42,302 bases of DNA from Geitlerinema sp. S16 (GCA_011390275.1 JAABST010000029.1:1-42302); one strand, 5' to 3'; shown: positions 16,401 to 25,895, numbered from the stretch's first letter. Notes: generated by a model from the letters alone, not told the origin. Translations and numbers: made by a program.

Positions 16401-16533
16401 AGGAACAACGGCTTCATGAATTAACCTGAATTCGCCAAATGTCAAACGTTAAACGTCAAACCGGGTCGGGCTGAACTTGCTATCGTGTTCGCAATGCTCG
16501 CGATTATCCCCGCTATTTTGACTCACTGACCCC

Positions 16534-16854
16534 ATGTCGATCGTCCCCGAAGGCTTTCACCGCATCATTCCCCAAGCGCCGACGATCGTCGATGAGCGCA
16601 TCGCTCGCCACCAGCTTCGGCGCGAGTTCACCTACGAAGTCGATCGGCGGCAAGCTTTCGAGGAATATTGCGCCTGGTATCGTGCGACGGCGCGACAGCA
16701 TCAGCGCGAACTCGCACGCTGGCGCGGCTGTAGCGTGGCGGATTTGCGTCGGGTGACCCCGCGATCGCCCAAAATAACCCAGGCGAAAACGTCTCGATCG
16801 CGACTGCGGCAGGCTTGGGGCTGGGCGCGTACCTGGTGGACGTCGTCGGTTTAA
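16534..16854 (+). CDS. Small basic hypothetical protein
   Basis: This is a 106-residue, Arg-rich protein with no signal peptide or membrane helix. The central part (EYCAWYRATARQHQRELARW) is predicted to be helical. The C-terminus is basic and Trp-rich (WGWARTWW). I do not recognise the family. Codon use and GATCG-rich sequence match neighbouring genes, which supports it being real. A hairpin just downstream separates it from the convergent uppP gene. Confidence 0.5.
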   Translation: MSIVPEGFHRIIPQAPTIVDERIARHQLRREFTYEVDRRQAFEEYCAWYRATARQHQRELARWRGCSVADLRRVTPRSPKITQAKTSRSRLRQAWGWARTWWTSSV

Positions 16855-16920
16855 AAGTATTCAAAAAAAATCAGTGTTCTCATGAGTGTTGAGCAGTTGA
16901 ACTCTTTGAAATAGGTGCAT

Positions 16921-16953
16921 AGAAGTCGGATTTTTTGAAAAAGTCCGATTTCT
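16921..16953. terminator. Hairpin between convergent genes
   Basis: GAAGTCGGATTTTTT pairs with AAAAAGTCCGATTTC around a two-base turn, with A and T runs inside the stem. It lies between the convergent small hypothetical gene and uppP and may terminate both. The adjacent TGTGTCAGTCCTGG resembles one end of the repeat at 27022-27075. Confidence 0.5.
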
Positions 16954-16984
16954 GTGTATGACTTCTGTGTCAGTCCTGGCAAGA

Positions 16985-17989
16985 TTAATTCGCGATCCAA
17001 CCCTGGCTTAAAGCCACCAGCAATACCGCACCAAACGCGACGCGATACCAAACAAACACCCAGGTGCTTTGGGTTTGTAAAAAGCGAATTAACCAGGCGA
17101 TCGCGATGTACGAAAAGACGATCGCCGAAATCAAGCCCGCGACCAAGGCCAACAACTCCGCGCTGCTCACACCTGTCACTAAATCCTTCAGCTCAAACAG
17201 ACCGGCCAAGGTGATCGCCGGAATGCCCAGCAGAAATGAAAACCGTGCTGCCGTGGCGCGATCGAGTCCAAGGAACAATCCCGCCGTGATCGTAGACCCC
17301 GATCGCGATACCCCTGGAATCACCGCCAGCGCCTCCGCCAGCCCGATCAAAATGCCGTCCTTGGTTCCCAGTCCCTCAAAACCGCGCGAGTGCTTGCATA
17401 GTTCCTCCGCCAAACCGAGCAATAACCCCATGACGATCGAAACGATCGCCACCACCGTAGACGTACGCACCACGGTGTCGTAAAACTCGCCGAGTAGCAC
17501 TTTCACGACCAGGCCGACCACGACGATCGGCAACGTCCCGATCGCAATTCCCAGCGCAATCCGAAAATCCAGCGATTCCCAATCCCGCGCCCGAATCGCT
17601 CGCACCGATCCGCCCAACACCTGCCGTAAATCCGCCCAAAAATAGGACAGCACCGCCACAATACTTCCGAGCTGGATCGCAGCGCTAAAGGCCACCCCCG
17701 GATCGCCCCAGCCCAAGGCTTGCGGCACAATCTTCAGATGCGCCGTGCTGCTGATTGGGATAAATTCGGTCAAACCCTGCACCATGCCGAGGACAGCCGC
17801 TTGGAACATATCTGGCGTCCAGGGGGTTGTAGCGCCCTCACTGGCCTGGGCAGAGCTTCCGAGGGCGATCGTCCACAGTAGCGCCGCAATTCCCACGGCG
17901 ATCGCGGTGATGGGTTTGAGGTGGGGGGAGCGATCGAGTGCTTCGCGTGGCGTGAAACGGGGCGATCGGGTCGGAGGTAAGAGGGACAT
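16985..17989 (-). CDS. uppP: Undecaprenyl-diphosphatase (BacA/UppP type)
   Basis: This integral membrane phosphatase converts undecaprenyl diphosphate to the monophosphate, recycling the lipid carrier for peptidoglycan and other cell-surface polymers. The family motifs are complete: GMVQGLTEFIPISSTAHL near residue 68 (the EFIPISS catalytic motif) and PGVSRSGSTITAGLFLGLDR near 224. There are about eight membrane segments. At 334 residues it is longer than the usual 270 or so. The first 60 residues form an extra leader with a hydrophobic segment (IAVGIAALLWTIALG) ending in an Ala-Ser stretch, possibly a signal or extra helix, as in some cyanobacterial members. It diverges from hemE. Confidence 0.95.
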   Translation of the reverse strand: MSLLPPTRSPRFTPREALDRSPHLKPITAIAVGIAALLWTIALGSSAQASEGATTPWTPDMFQAAVLGMVQGLTEFIPISSTAHLKIVPQALGWGDPGVAFSAAIQLGSIVAVLSYFWADLRQVLGGSVRAIRARDWESLDFRIALGIAIGTLPIVVVGLVVKVLLGEFYDTVVRTSTVVAIVSIVMGLLLGLAEELCKHSRGFEGLGTKDGILIGLAEALAVIPGVSRSGSTITAGLFLGLDRATAARFSFLLGIPAITLAGLFELKDLVTGVSSAELLALVAGLISAIVFSYIAIAWLIRFLQTQSTWVFVWYRVAFGAVLLVALSQGWIAN

Positions 17990-18322
17990 AGGTGGGAAAA
18001 TTCAGCAAGAGAGAGATATGAAGATATCAAGCGTGGAGCATTTTCAGCAGTCCCTAGCCTACAAGAGGCGGTCGGCGTCGCAATAGATTGACGCCCCGAA
18101 ACCGCAAATATACGGTTTTTGCTCTTTAATCATGGTTTTTTAGCATGGGTTAGAGACGTGAGGAAGACTCGCAAAGTGCAAACAAAATGCAAACAAAATG
18201 CAAAACATTGCGCAGTGTGTCGGTATGTATCGCTGCCATTAAGTGCGGCCCAAGTGCGTGATAAGCTTGCCGTCAGCTTATTTGGCTGATTTTTTGAATT
18301 TTTGTTTAAGGAAACGCGGTAA
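17990..18322. other. Divergent promoter region of uppP and hemE
   Basis: The 333-bp gap contains a weak hairpin AAACCG/CGGTTT followed by TT at 18099-18120. Two perfect tandem copies of TGCAAACAAAA lie at 18177-18198, with a third partial copy after them. The tandem copies lie about 125 bp before hemE and could bind a regulator. No gene is seen. Confidence 0.45.
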
Positions 18323-19381
18323 ATGACGGGCGCGAACATTCCCTACCTATTGAGAGCAGCACGGGGCGAAAAACTCGATCGCCCGCCCGTGTGGATGATG
18401 CGGCAAGCCGGACGTTACATGAAGGCATACCGCGATCTACGCGACAAATATCCGAGTTTCCGGGAGCGTTCCGAGATTCCCGAAGTGGCGATCGAGGTCT
18501 CCCTCCAGCCCTGGCGTGCGTTTAAGCCCGACGGTGTGATCCTGTTTTCCGATATCGTCACCCCGCTGCCCGGTATCGGCATCGAGATGGATATCGCGGA
18601 AGGCAAGGGGCCGATTATTGCCAATCCGATCCGCACGCTGGAACAGGTCGAAGCACTCCATACGATCGTTCCCGACGAGTCAACCCCCTTCATTCGCCCG
18701 ATCCTGACGGCACTGCGCGAGGAAGTGAAAAACGAAGCCGCTGTGCTGGGTTTCGTCGGTGCGCCCTGGACGCTCGCAGCCTATGCCGTTGAAGGCAAAG
18801 GATCGAAAACCTATTCGATCATCAAAAATATGGCGTTTTCTGACCCGACGGTGCTGCACGCACTGCTGGGCAAAATTGCCGACATGATCGCGGCCTACGC
18901 TTGCCACCAAATCGAGTGCGGCGCTCAGGTGATCCAGATGTTCGACTCCTGGGCGGGACAACTCAGCCCCCAGGATTACGAAGTGTTTGCGCTGCCGTAC
19001 CAAAAGCGTGTATTTGAGCAAATCAAGGCGAAATATCCGGAAACGCCGCTGATTCTGCTCGTCACGGGCAGTGCGGGTCTCCTCGAACGCATGGGCGAGT
19101 CGGGCGCGGACATGATCAGCGTGGACTGGACGGTGGATATGGCGGATGCCCGTCGTCGCCTTGGCCCCGAGATGGGCGTTCAGGGTAACCTCGATCCCGG
19201 CGTTCTATTTGGCTCGAAAGAGTTCATCCGCGATCGCATCCTCGACACGATCAAGAAAGCAGGCCCGCGCGGTCACATCCTCAACCTGGGTCACGGTATT
19301 TTGCCGACGACACCGGAGGAAAACGCGGCCTACTTCTTCGAGACGGCGAAACAGGCGGATCAACTCTTGGCTGCGGTTTAA
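18323..19381 (+). CDS. hemE: Uroporphyrinogen decarboxylase
   Basis: HemE removes four carboxyl groups from uroporphyrinogen III to give coproporphyrinogen III, on the route to heme and chlorophyll. The 352-residue protein is standard length. The active-site N-terminal motif [13 protein letters not shown] is at about 21-33, [15 protein letters not shown] near 76-90, and [20 protein letters not shown] near 142-161. [18 protein letters not shown] and the C-terminal [14 protein letters not shown] are all present. The ATG at 18323 is preceded by AAGGAA. It has its own promoter region and a strong terminator downstream at 19498. Confidence 0.97.
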   Translation: MTGANIPYLLRAARGEKLDRPPVWMMRQAGRYMKAYRDLRDKYPSFRERSEIPEVAIEVSLQPWRAFKPDGVILFSDIVTPLPGIGIEMDIAEGKGPIIANPIRTLEQVEALHTIVPDESTPFIRPILTALREEVKNEAAVLGFVGAPWTLAAYAVEGKGSKTYSIIKNMAFSDPTVLHALLGKIADMIAAYACHQIECGAQVIQMFDSWAGQLSPQDYEVFALPYQKRVFEQIKAKYPETPLILLVTGSAGLLERMGESGADMISVDWTVDMADARRRLGPEMGVQGNLDPGVLFGSKEFIRDRILDTIKKAGPRGHILNLGHGILPTTPEENAAYFFETAKQADQLLAAV

Positions 19382-19497
19382 GCCTGCGCCCATGAATGTT
19401 CTGGAATTCACCCTGTAAACCGCGATGAGCGCTGGTTTTCGGGTTCTGGATGTTCCCTAGCCATTGCCCACAAAGAGTTCTCAACCCCATGAGCATC

Positions 19498-19543
19498 AAA
19501 CGTCGTAGCTGTGTTATTCCATTGCATCGCTACGACGTTTTTT
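19498..19543 (+). terminator. Rho-independent terminator after hemE
   Basis: A perfect 12-bp stem AAACGTCGTAGC/GCTACGACGTTT with a 19-base loop is followed by further T residues. It lies about 115 bp after the hemE stop and before the VanW gene. Confidence 0.75.
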
Positions 19544-19575
19544 GATTGGGAAGTGAACGTTGCGCGTAACCCTTA

Positions 19576-20394
19576 TTGAAGCGACTTGTGAAATCTCGCC
19601 TGAAGCGCCAAGTCCGAATTATGCTCAAAGGTCTCCGCACTTGGATACGGGGCTACCCGCTGCGCTACGTTCGGCGGCGGCATGATGACTTGACCGATCG
19701 CCCACTGCCCTACAGCCATTTGTGGGCGGAAGTTTCCACCCCGATCCCCAACAAAGGTACGCCAGATGTACGAGCGAACCGGTTAGTCAATCTCCAGCTT
19801 GCGATCAACCATCTTCACGGTCTGATCGTTTATCCCGGCCACATTCTCGCCTTTTGGCATCACATTCCGGCTCCGATCGAGCGTAACGGCTTTCGACGTG
19901 GGCCGGTTTTTGTGCGGGGGCGGGTGAAGGTGGATGTCGGCGGTGGGCTGTGTTTGGTGGCGACGAATTTATTTAATGCGCTGCTCTACGGGGGCTGCGA
20001 GATTCTCGAACGTCACGGCCACAGTATTGACCCGTATGGTGACGATCGCTTTTTTACCCTGGGTGAAGATGCCGCCGTGGCCTATGGCTACAAGGATTTG
20101 ATCGCCCGCAATGCTCACGATACGCCGCTGTATTTAGCCGTTCAGCTCGATCGCGATCGCAATCGGGTACAAACCCAACTGTGGGGGAAAATCCCCTGTG
20201 GGCTAGCGATTCAGGTCAAATCGACCATTCTCGATGAATTTCTCCCGGATCACGACGATGGGATTTCCGGTTGGCATGTTCGCACTCAGCGGACGATCGC
20301 GCCAGCTCCATCCCGATCGGCCTCGCTCTTGTCCCCCAAACTGAAGCCCGAGTTCATCTACGAAACGATCTACAAACCCTGTCAGTCGTCCTAG
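19576..20394 (+). CDS. VanW family protein
   Basis: The 272-residue protein matches the VanW family. It has the core LVNLQLAINHLHGLIVYPGH, FWHHIPAPIERNGFRRGPVF and the signature VDVGGGLCLVATNLFNALLYGG. The usual form of that signature is GGGxCQxST, so Leu replaces Gln here. It ends in a beta-rich segment. VanW proteins occur in some vancomycin-resistance clusters, but their biochemical function is unknown, and nothing here points to resistance. The start is uncertain: TTG at 19576, GTG at 19588 and ATG at 19621 are all in frame, and the basic leader favours one of the first two. Its TAG stop is part of the MITE that begins at 20391. Confidence 0.85.
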   Translation: MKRLVKSRLKRQVRIMLKGLRTWIRGYPLRYVRRRHDDLTDRPLPYSHLWAEVSTPIPNKGTPDVRANRLVNLQLAINHLHGLIVYPGHILAFWHHIPAPIERNGFRRGPVFVRGRVKVDVGGGLCLVATNLFNALLYGGCEILERHGHSIDPYGDDRFFTLGEDAAVAYGYKDLIARNAHDTPLYLAVQLDRDRNRVQTQLWGKIPCGLAIQVKSTILDEFLPDHDDGISGWHVRTQRTIAPAPSRSASLLSPKLKPEFIYETIYKPCQSS

Positions 20395-20520
20395 GGCGTG
20401 TCATCAATTAATCGTAGAACCCTTATCAGGCAAGCTGTTGAACGCCCGACCCAATAAAAAGCTAGGGGCTGAAACCCTTGCTGGGTAAGCGCTAGAACTT
20501 TAATTGATGACAGCCCCTAG
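20391..20520. mobile_element. MITE family D (130 bp)
   Basis: The ends are CTAGGGCGTGTCATCAATTA and its inverse (TAATTGATGACAGCCCCTAG) at 20501-20520, differing at about two bases. Both ends finish in CTAG. Inside is a smaller hairpin region around GGGGCTGAAACCC. The left end overlaps the vanW-like stop codon (TAG at 20392-20394). A solo end is at 9744-9763. Confidence 0.85.
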
Positions 20521-20564
20521 ATGCATCCTTCTCACCACCTAGCGTCCAACCTATCGTCTCCATC

Positions 20565-21629
20565 CTAATTTTCCCGGCGTCGCCAACAGAGAAAACCCGT
20601 ATAAACCAGTAGTAGGGTTGTCGCGATCACGTAGGCGAGCCCGCTAGGAATGCCCGCAAAGGCAAGGGCTAAACTGCCGACCCAGAGCGTCAGGCAGTAG
20701 ATAAAGAGGACGGTCGATCGATGGGAGAGTCCGGCGCTGAGCAGGCGGTGATGGAGGTGGCGCTTATCGGCGATGAAGGGCGAGTTGCCGCTACGGAGCC
20801 GATCGATGATCACGGCGGACATATCGACGATCGGCACGGCGAGGATGACGTAGGGCAGCAGTACCGCCGTGACGGTGCTGCTTTTGATCAGGCCGACGAT
20901 ACCGACGGCGGCTAGCGTAAATCCGAGATAGTACGAGCCGCCATCGCCCATAAAAATCTGAGCGGGGTTGAAGTTGTAGCGCAAAAAACCAAGGGTTCCG
21001 CCCGCGAGGGCAGCGGCGATTAGGGCAGCGGCGGGACGATCGGCGAACAAACAGACAAACAGCATGATCGTCGCGGCGATTCCCGAAACGCCCGCCGCGA
21101 GACCGTCGAGTCCATCAATCCAGTTGATCGCATTCGTCATCCCCACCAGCCAAAGAATCGTCACGATCCAGCTCACCGGCTCGCTGAGTTCGAGCATGTC
21201 GCCAAACGGCACGCTGAGAACATTAACCTGGACGCCACCGATCGCCCAGACTAGGCTGGCGATGCTGGTTTGCAGCAGTAGGCGCACGATCGCCGAGAGA
21301 TTAAACAAATCATCGGCAAGGCCAATACAAAAGAAGAGCAAACCGCCGATCGTTACGCCCCAGATTTCGTATTCGGCTCGGGGGTTGAGGATTTGACCTT
21401 GCGCATCAATAAAGCCGCCGAACTTCCAGACGGTGATCAGAGCCAGGGTGCTACCGATAAAAATCGAGACGCCGCCGAGTCGTACCATGGGCTGCGCGTG
21501 TACTTTGCGTGCGCCGGGTTGATCGACGAGGCCGCGCGTGAGGCCAATCTGGCGGACGATGGGAGTGGCAATCAAAACGACGGCGCAGGCCAAACCAAAC
21601 GCAAGTAGATGGAAAAAATAATGTGGCAT
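20565..21629 (-). CDS. WecA/MraY-like polyprenyl-phosphate sugar-1-phosphate transferase
   Basis: This integral membrane enzyme of the MraY/WecA/TagO family (354 residues, about ten helices) transfers a sugar-1-phosphate from a UDP-sugar to undecaprenyl phosphate. All family motifs are present: DQPGARKVHAQPMVRLGG near 38, LADDLFNLSA near 103, NAINWIDGLDGLAAG near 165, FMGDGGSYYLGF near 223 and the cytoplasmic HLHHRLL near 288. The HHxH-type loop and lack of MraY-specific features favour the WecA/TagO branch (GlcNAc-1-phosphate transfer for surface polysaccharide). Substrate cannot be decided from sequence alone. It converges with the vanW-like gene and diverges from the helicase. Confidence 0.92.
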   Translation of the reverse strand: MPHYFFHLLAFGLACAVVLIATPIVRQIGLTRGLVDQPGARKVHAQPMVRLGGVSIFIGSTLALITVWKFGGFIDAQGQILNPRAEYEIWGVTIGGLLFFCIGLADDLFNLSAIVRLLLQTSIASLVWAIGGVQVNVLSVPFGDMLELSEPVSWIVTILWLVGMTNAINWIDGLDGLAAGVSGIAATIMLFVCLFADRPAAALIAAALAGGTLGFLRYNFNPAQIFMGDGGSYYLGFTLAAVGIVGLIKSSTVTAVLLPYVILAVPIVDMSAVIIDRLRSGNSPFIADKRHLHHRLLSAGLSHRSTVLFIYCLTLWVGSLALAFAGIPSGLAYVIATTLLLVYTGFLCWRRREN

Positions 21630-21770
21630 CCGAGGAGGGCGAAGGCGGCGTCGCTAACGCACAGAGGTACTGCCACGCATATTACCTGACGGTTCACCAA
21701 TGCGGCAGGATTACCGCAACCCAAAGCGATTGTGTGATGATCCTTCAGGGAGAGAACGATCGCCTAAAAT

Positions 21771-24434
21771 ATGACCATGCCAGAACTAGACCTACGCCAG
21801 CTTTTCCCCTTCGACCTCGATGATTTTCAGCTCCAAGCGATCGAGGCGCTGAACCAAGATAAATCCGCGATCGTTTGCGCCCCCACGGGATCAGGCAAAA
21901 CTTTGATCGGCGAATATGCGATTTATCGCGCCCTGTCACGCGGCAAACGGGTGTTTTACACCACGCCGCTGAAGGCGTTGAGTAACCAGAAATTGCGCGA
22001 CTTTCGCGAGAAATTTGGTGACGATAAGGTGGGATTGCTGACGGGTGACGTGGCGATCGAGCGAGAAGCGCCGATCCTGGTGATGACCACGGAAATTTTC
22101 CGCAATATGCTCTACGGCACGCCGATCGGCGAGGTCGGGACATCGGTGCAGGATGTGGAAACCGTGGTGCTCGATGAGTGTCACTACATGAACGATCGTC
22201 AGCGCGGGACGGTTTGGGAAGAGGCGATCGTCTATGCTCCCCCCGCGATGCAGCTCGTGGGTCTCTCCGCCACCGTCGCCAACAGCGGCCAGCTCGCCGA
22301 CTGGATCGCCACCGTTCACGGCCCCACCGAGCTGATCTACTCCGATTTTCGCCCCGTCCCGCTTGAATTTAACTATTGCACCGGTCGCGGCCTGTTTCCG
22401 CTGCTCAACAAAAGCGGTACACAAATTAATCCCAGCATTCGCGGGCAGAAGCTCCACAAAGGCAAATACAGCAAAACGACGAAAAAGCCGCCCCGTCCGC
22501 GTCCCCTAGCGGTGAGCTTTGTCGTGTCGAAACTGGCCGAACGCGATATGCTCCCGGCGATTTACTTCATTTTCAGTCGGCGCGGCTGCGATAAAGCCGT
22601 GGCGGAAATGGGTGACTTTAGCTTGCTCAGTCCCGAGCAAACCGATCGCGTCGCCACGATCGTCGATGCCTTCGTCGCGGACAACCCCGGCGCAATCCGC
22701 ACCAACCAGCTCGAACCGCTGTATCGCGGGATTGCGGCGCACCATGCCGGAGTCCTGCCCGCCTGGAAATCCCTGGTGGAATCGTTGTTTCAGTTGGGCT
22801 TGATTAAGGTGGTGTTCGCGACGGAGACGCTGGCGGCAGGGATTAATATGCCTGCCCGATCGACCGTAATCGCGGGACTCTCCAAGCGTACCGATAGCGG
22901 CCATCGCCTGTTAACGGCGTCGGAATTTTTGCAGATGGCGGGGCGTGCTGGTCGTCGGGGCATGGACGATCGCGGCTATGTCGTCGCGCTCGAATCGCCG
23001 TTTGAAGGGGCAAAAGAAGCGGCGCATTTAGCCACGATCGGCGCTGATCCGCTAGTCAGCCAGTTCACGCCAACCTACGGCATGGTGCTGAATCTGCTGC
23101 AAACCCACTCGATCGATCAAGCCAAGGATCTCGTCGAACGCAGTTTCGGCCAATATCTCGCCAACCTCAGCCTCAAGCCCCAACAGGACGAGATCGCCAA
23201 CGTCGAAGCGAAACTCGCCCAGGCCGAAGCGCAACTGTCTGACCTCGATCTCGACCTAATCGAGTCCTACCGCAAACTCCAAGAACGCCTGCATGAGGAG
23301 CGGCGCATCCTCAAAACCCTGCGCGAACAGGCACACGAGATGGCTCACGATTCGCTGCTGTTGGCACTGCGATTTGCGGTGACCGGTAGCATCGTTAGCC
23401 TGAAGGGACCCAATGTACCGGTTCCCCAGCCGATCGCGGCGGTACTCGTCGGCAAAATCGGCGGCGGCGATCGACCGCTACAGCTCCTCTGCCTCGGATC
23501 GAACAACATGTGGTACGCCGCAACTCCGGCGGATGTGGTGCATTTATTCGGCAATGTGCCGCGTTTACCCGAGGTGGACGATCTCAGTTGGCCGCCGGAT
23601 CTGGTGCGGGTGCAGCATCCGATCGCCGGAATGAGCGATACCTTTGCGATCGCCGAGCGCATCCCGAAGCTTCCCCCGCCGGAGTTTCCCCCAGAGGTGG
23701 TGGAATGGCTAGACCGGGTGAAGGACGTTGAAGAAGCCCTTGAAGATCACCCGTTACACCAGATCGGCAACCCCACCGCGCTACTCAAGCAACTGCGACG
23801 CATCGAACGCCTAGAAGAACAGCTTGACGATCGCAACAAAGCGATACAGCGCAACCTCGGGCGACACTGGCAAGATTTCCTCGATTTAATCGATATTTTG
23901 CTTGAATTTTGCTGTCTTGAAGAGTCGATGCAGCCGACCGAATTGGGCGAGGCGATCGCGGCACTGCGGGGCGATAACGAACTCTGGCTCGGGTTGGCGT
24001 TAATGAGTCACGAGTTTGAAGATCTGGAGATGCACCAATTCGCGGCGGCCTGTGCTGGGGTGACGGTAGAGGTGACGCGACCCGATGCCTGGACAGCGTT
24101 TGACGTATCGCCGGAGGTGTTGAACGCCTTGGATAACGTCAAAAACTTGCGGCGGCGTGTGTTTCAGGTGCAGCGACGCTACGATGTGGCGCTGCCGGTG
24201 TGGTTCGATCGCGAGTTTGTCTCGCTGGTAGAGCAGTGGGCGCTTGGGGTTGAATGGGAAGATCTCTGTGGCAATACGAGCCTGGATGATGGCGATATTG
24301 TGCGGGTGCTACGCCGTACGCTGGATGTGTTATCGCAGATTCCCCACGTGCCGCACCTGAGCGATCGAATGAAGCAACTGGCTCGCGATGCGGCCTACGC
24401 GGTCAACCGTTTCCCGGTGAAAGAAGATACCTAG
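21771..24434 (+). CDS. Ski2-like DExH-box RNA helicase
   Basis: The 887-residue protein is a superfamily 2 helicase of the Ski2/Mtr4 class. Walker A is CAPTGSGKT at 36-44, then TTPLKALSNQK. The DECH box (VLDECHYM) is near 133, SATVAN near 163, and the helicase C domain has ETLAAGINMPARSTV and MAGRAGRRGMDDRGY near 386-400. A coiled-coil segment (IANVEAKLAQAEAQLSDLDL) follows at about 465-525, then a C-terminal domain of the Mtr4/ISE2 type. In plants the related chloroplast protein ISE2 acts in chloroplast RNA processing, so an RNA-metabolism role is inferred. The ATG at 21771 has a second ATG two codons later (21777); either could be used. Confidence 0.93.
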   Translation: MTMPELDLRQLFPFDLDDFQLQAIEALNQDKSAIVCAPTGSGKTLIGEYAIYRALSRGKRVFYTTPLKALSNQKLRDFREKFGDDKVGLLTGDVAIEREAPILVMTTEIFRNMLYGTPIGEVGTSVQDVETVVLDECHYMNDRQRGTVWEEAIVYAPPAMQLVGLSATVANSGQLADWIATVHGPTELIYSDFRPVPLEFNYCTGRGLFPLLNKSGTQINPSIRGQKLHKGKYSKTTKKPPRPRPLAVSFVVSKLAERDMLPAIYFIFSRRGCDKAVAEMGDFSLLSPEQTDRVATIVDAFVADNPGAIRTNQLEPLYRGIAAHHAGVLPAWKSLVESLFQLGLIKVVFATETLAAGINMPARSTVIAGLSKRTDSGHRLLTASEFLQMAGRAGRRGMDDRGYVVALESPFEGAKEAAHLATIGADPLVSQFTPTYGMVLNLLQTHSIDQAKDLVERSFGQYLANLSLKPQQDEIANVEAKLAQAEAQLSDLDLDLIESYRKLQERLHEERRILKTLREQAHEMAHDSLLLALRFAVTGSIVSLKGPNVPVPQPIAAVLVGKIGGGDRPLQLLCLGSNNMWYAATPADVVHLFGNVPRLPEVDDLSWPPDLVRVQHPIAGMSDTFAIAERIPKLPPPEFPPEVVEWLDRVKDVEEALEDHPLHQIGNPTALLKQLRRIERLEEQLDDRNKAIQRNLGRHWQDFLDLIDILLEFCCLEESMQPTELGEAIAALRGDNELWLGLALMSHEFEDLEMHQFAAACAGVTVEVTRPDAWTAFDVSPEVLNALDNVKNLRRRVFQVQRRYDVALPVWFDREFVSLVEQWALGVEWEDLCGNTSLDDGDIVRVLRRTLDVLSQIPHVPHLSDRMKQLARDAAYAVNRFPVKEDT

Positions 24435-24488
24435 ACACTGGCGTTAGAGGACTTCTAACCCATCTTGCGTAAGTCCGGCCTCTTTTCT

Positions 24489-24517
24489 ATCGTTCCTACG
24501 CTCTGCGTAGGAACGAT
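24489..24517. repeat. REP-like palindrome
   Basis: ATCGTTCCTACGC and GCGTAGGAACGAT form a perfect 13-bp stem with a TCT loop, 55 bp after the helicase stop. Similar CGTTCC(T/C)ACGC palindromes are scattered in many bacterial genomes. It could also act as a transcription stop, although no T-tract follows. Confidence 0.7.
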
Positions 24518-24569
24518 GGATCCTTACGTCTTTCTGCCATACATCTTTTCAAGAATGTCACGCCAGTAG

Positions 24570-24702
24570 TGGCGCGACTTTTCTAAAGAGGTGTATTCGC
24601 TGCGCCAGTAGGGTGGGCACAGCCCACCACGATCAGCCCGTGCATCAGTATCCGTGATGGTGGGCAATGCCCTACAAAACTACTTTTAGATGAGTCGCGC
24701 CA
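24570..24702. mobile_element. MITE family E (133 bp)
   Basis: TGGCGCGACTTTTCTAAA at the left is inverted as TTTAGATGAGTCGCGCCA at the right, with two or three mismatches. Inside is a second inverted pair, GTAGGGTGGGC and GCAATGCCCTAC. It is directly flanked by copies of CGCCAGTAG. No coding capacity. Confidence 0.65.
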
Positions 24703-24727
24703 GTAGGTTGGTTTGAGGCTATCTCTA

Positions 24728-24866
24728 ATACAAAATCCGCCTGTGTGGCTTGGATCGTCGCTTTGTGTGAATACCGCACTATTTGCTTCACAAAGGCTAT
24801 GCCAACGACTCCGCTCAGTGCTCATAGGCGTTTTTTATTTTTCTCATACAGAACCGGATTTTATAT
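24728..24866. mobile_element. MITE family A, copy 2 (139 bp)
   Basis: The ends ATACAAAATCCG and CGGATTTTATAT and the whole inside follow the element at 3115-3257, in the same orientation, with scattered substitutions. From 24867 to the CsbD gene at 25128 the sequence is AT-rich with no gene that I can see. Confidence 0.85.
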
Positions 24867-25127
24867 AATTTCTTATCCTTGTACTCAGAAACTCCTTACA
24901 TAACAGTGCTTTGAGCCACTTTAGCCTCAAGTTTTACCTACCAATTAGGCTGAATATCGCCTGTTATCACATATTAAATATGGGACTTTTGAGATTGTGA
25001 ATTATTTCTGTTGATTACCGAAATACAGAGGTCATCGATAAAACATCGGCTATAGTGAGGATATCAAAAGTTAATTTTATGTCGAGCTTTTGATTCTTAA
25101 ATTTGCAACTTAAGCAAGGAGATAGCC

Positions 25128-25310
25128 ATGAGTTTAAAAGATCGAGCCGAGGCAACAGCCAAAAATATTGAAGGTAAAGTTCAGGCGGCTATTGGAGAGT
25201 TGACGGGTGATACTAAAGTAGAAGTCGAGGGTGAAGAAAAACAGGCCGAAGCAAGAATAAACCATACCATTGAAGATGTAAAAGATGAGGTTAAAGAAAT
25301 TATTAATTAA
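25128..25310 (+). CDS. CsbD family stress protein (copy 1)
   Basis: A 60-residue protein begins MSLKDRAEATAKNIEGKVQA, the exact style of the CsbD family, and ends in a charged helix (HTIEDVKDEVKEIIN). It is very hydrophilic and helical. CsbD is a general-stress protein in Bacillus and is common in other bacteria, but its molecular role is unknown. AAGGAG sits seven bases before the ATG, an unusually good ribosome site for this window. A second paralogue lies 400 bp downstream. Confidence 0.92.
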   Translation: MSLKDRAEATAKNIEGKVQAAIGELTGDTKVEVEGEEKQAEARINHTIEDVKDEVKEIIN

Positions 25311-25402
25311 AGATAATCATCCATTCTCGACTATTTTAGAAAATCTTCAGAATCATCAGGACTAATTAGCATAAGTTTTAGCCCAAAAAGGACGCTGCTA
25401 TC

Positions 25403-25630
25403 TTGAGGCTTGGTATCGATGAGGATGCAGAGATGCTTACGGATGGGGATAAATTGCGTCTGGCGGAACATGCTTTGGTGACAATTCTTGATGATCTGGA
25501 AGTCACCCGTCGCAATTTAGATGAGGTTATTCTGGATGAAATGATCGATATATGTAAAATCAAATTGCACATATCATCTCATAAATTTCGCTTCAATTTA
25601 AAAACTCGTAAACCGATTACTCAGGATTAA
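25403..25630 (+). CDS. Possible small ORF between the two CsbD genes
   Basis: This 75-codon frame starts with TTG at 25403 or ATG at 25433. It encodes a mixed charged sequence (DKLRLAEHALVTILDDLEVT) that could be helical. AAGGA lies about 12 bases before the TTG. I recognise no family and a competing frame exists on the other strand, so it may not be real. Confidence 0.25.
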   Translation: MRLGIDEDAEMLTDGDKLRLAEHALVTILDDLEVTRRNLDEVILDEMIDICKIKLHISSHKFRFNLKTRKPITQD

Positions 25631-25712
25631 GGCACTAACATTAAAATCTGATTTGTTTCAAGATTTCGTTATAAAAAGAACAATTTGTTTATCCCCAAAA
25701 AGGAGTCATTTC

Positions 25713-25895
25713 ATGAGTTTTAAGGATCACGCAAAGGCAACCGCCAAAAATGTTGAAGGAAAAGCCCAAGAAGGACTTGGCAATCTTTCTGGCGACCCAA
25801 AGGATAAGGAAGAAGGAAAGCGTAAACAGGTGCAAGCCGAGGTTACGCATACTGTTGAAGATACAAAGGATGAACTCAAAAAAACAATCGATTAA
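25713..25895 (+). CDS. CsbD family stress protein (copy 2)
   Basis: The 60-residue paralogue of the gene at 25128 begins MSFKDHAKATAKNVEGKAQE and ends THTVEDTKDELKKTID. The start at 25713 is fixed by AAGGAG just upstream and by alignment with copy 1. An ATG 60 bases earlier (25653) is in frame but would add an unrelated leader. The two copies have the same length and layout but have diverged, so the duplication is not recent. They are likely expressed under the same stress conditions as the two membrane-protein genes that follow. Confidence 0.92.
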   Translation: MSFKDHAKATAKNVEGKAQEGLGNLSGDPKDKEEGKRKQVQAEVTHTVEDTKDELKKTID

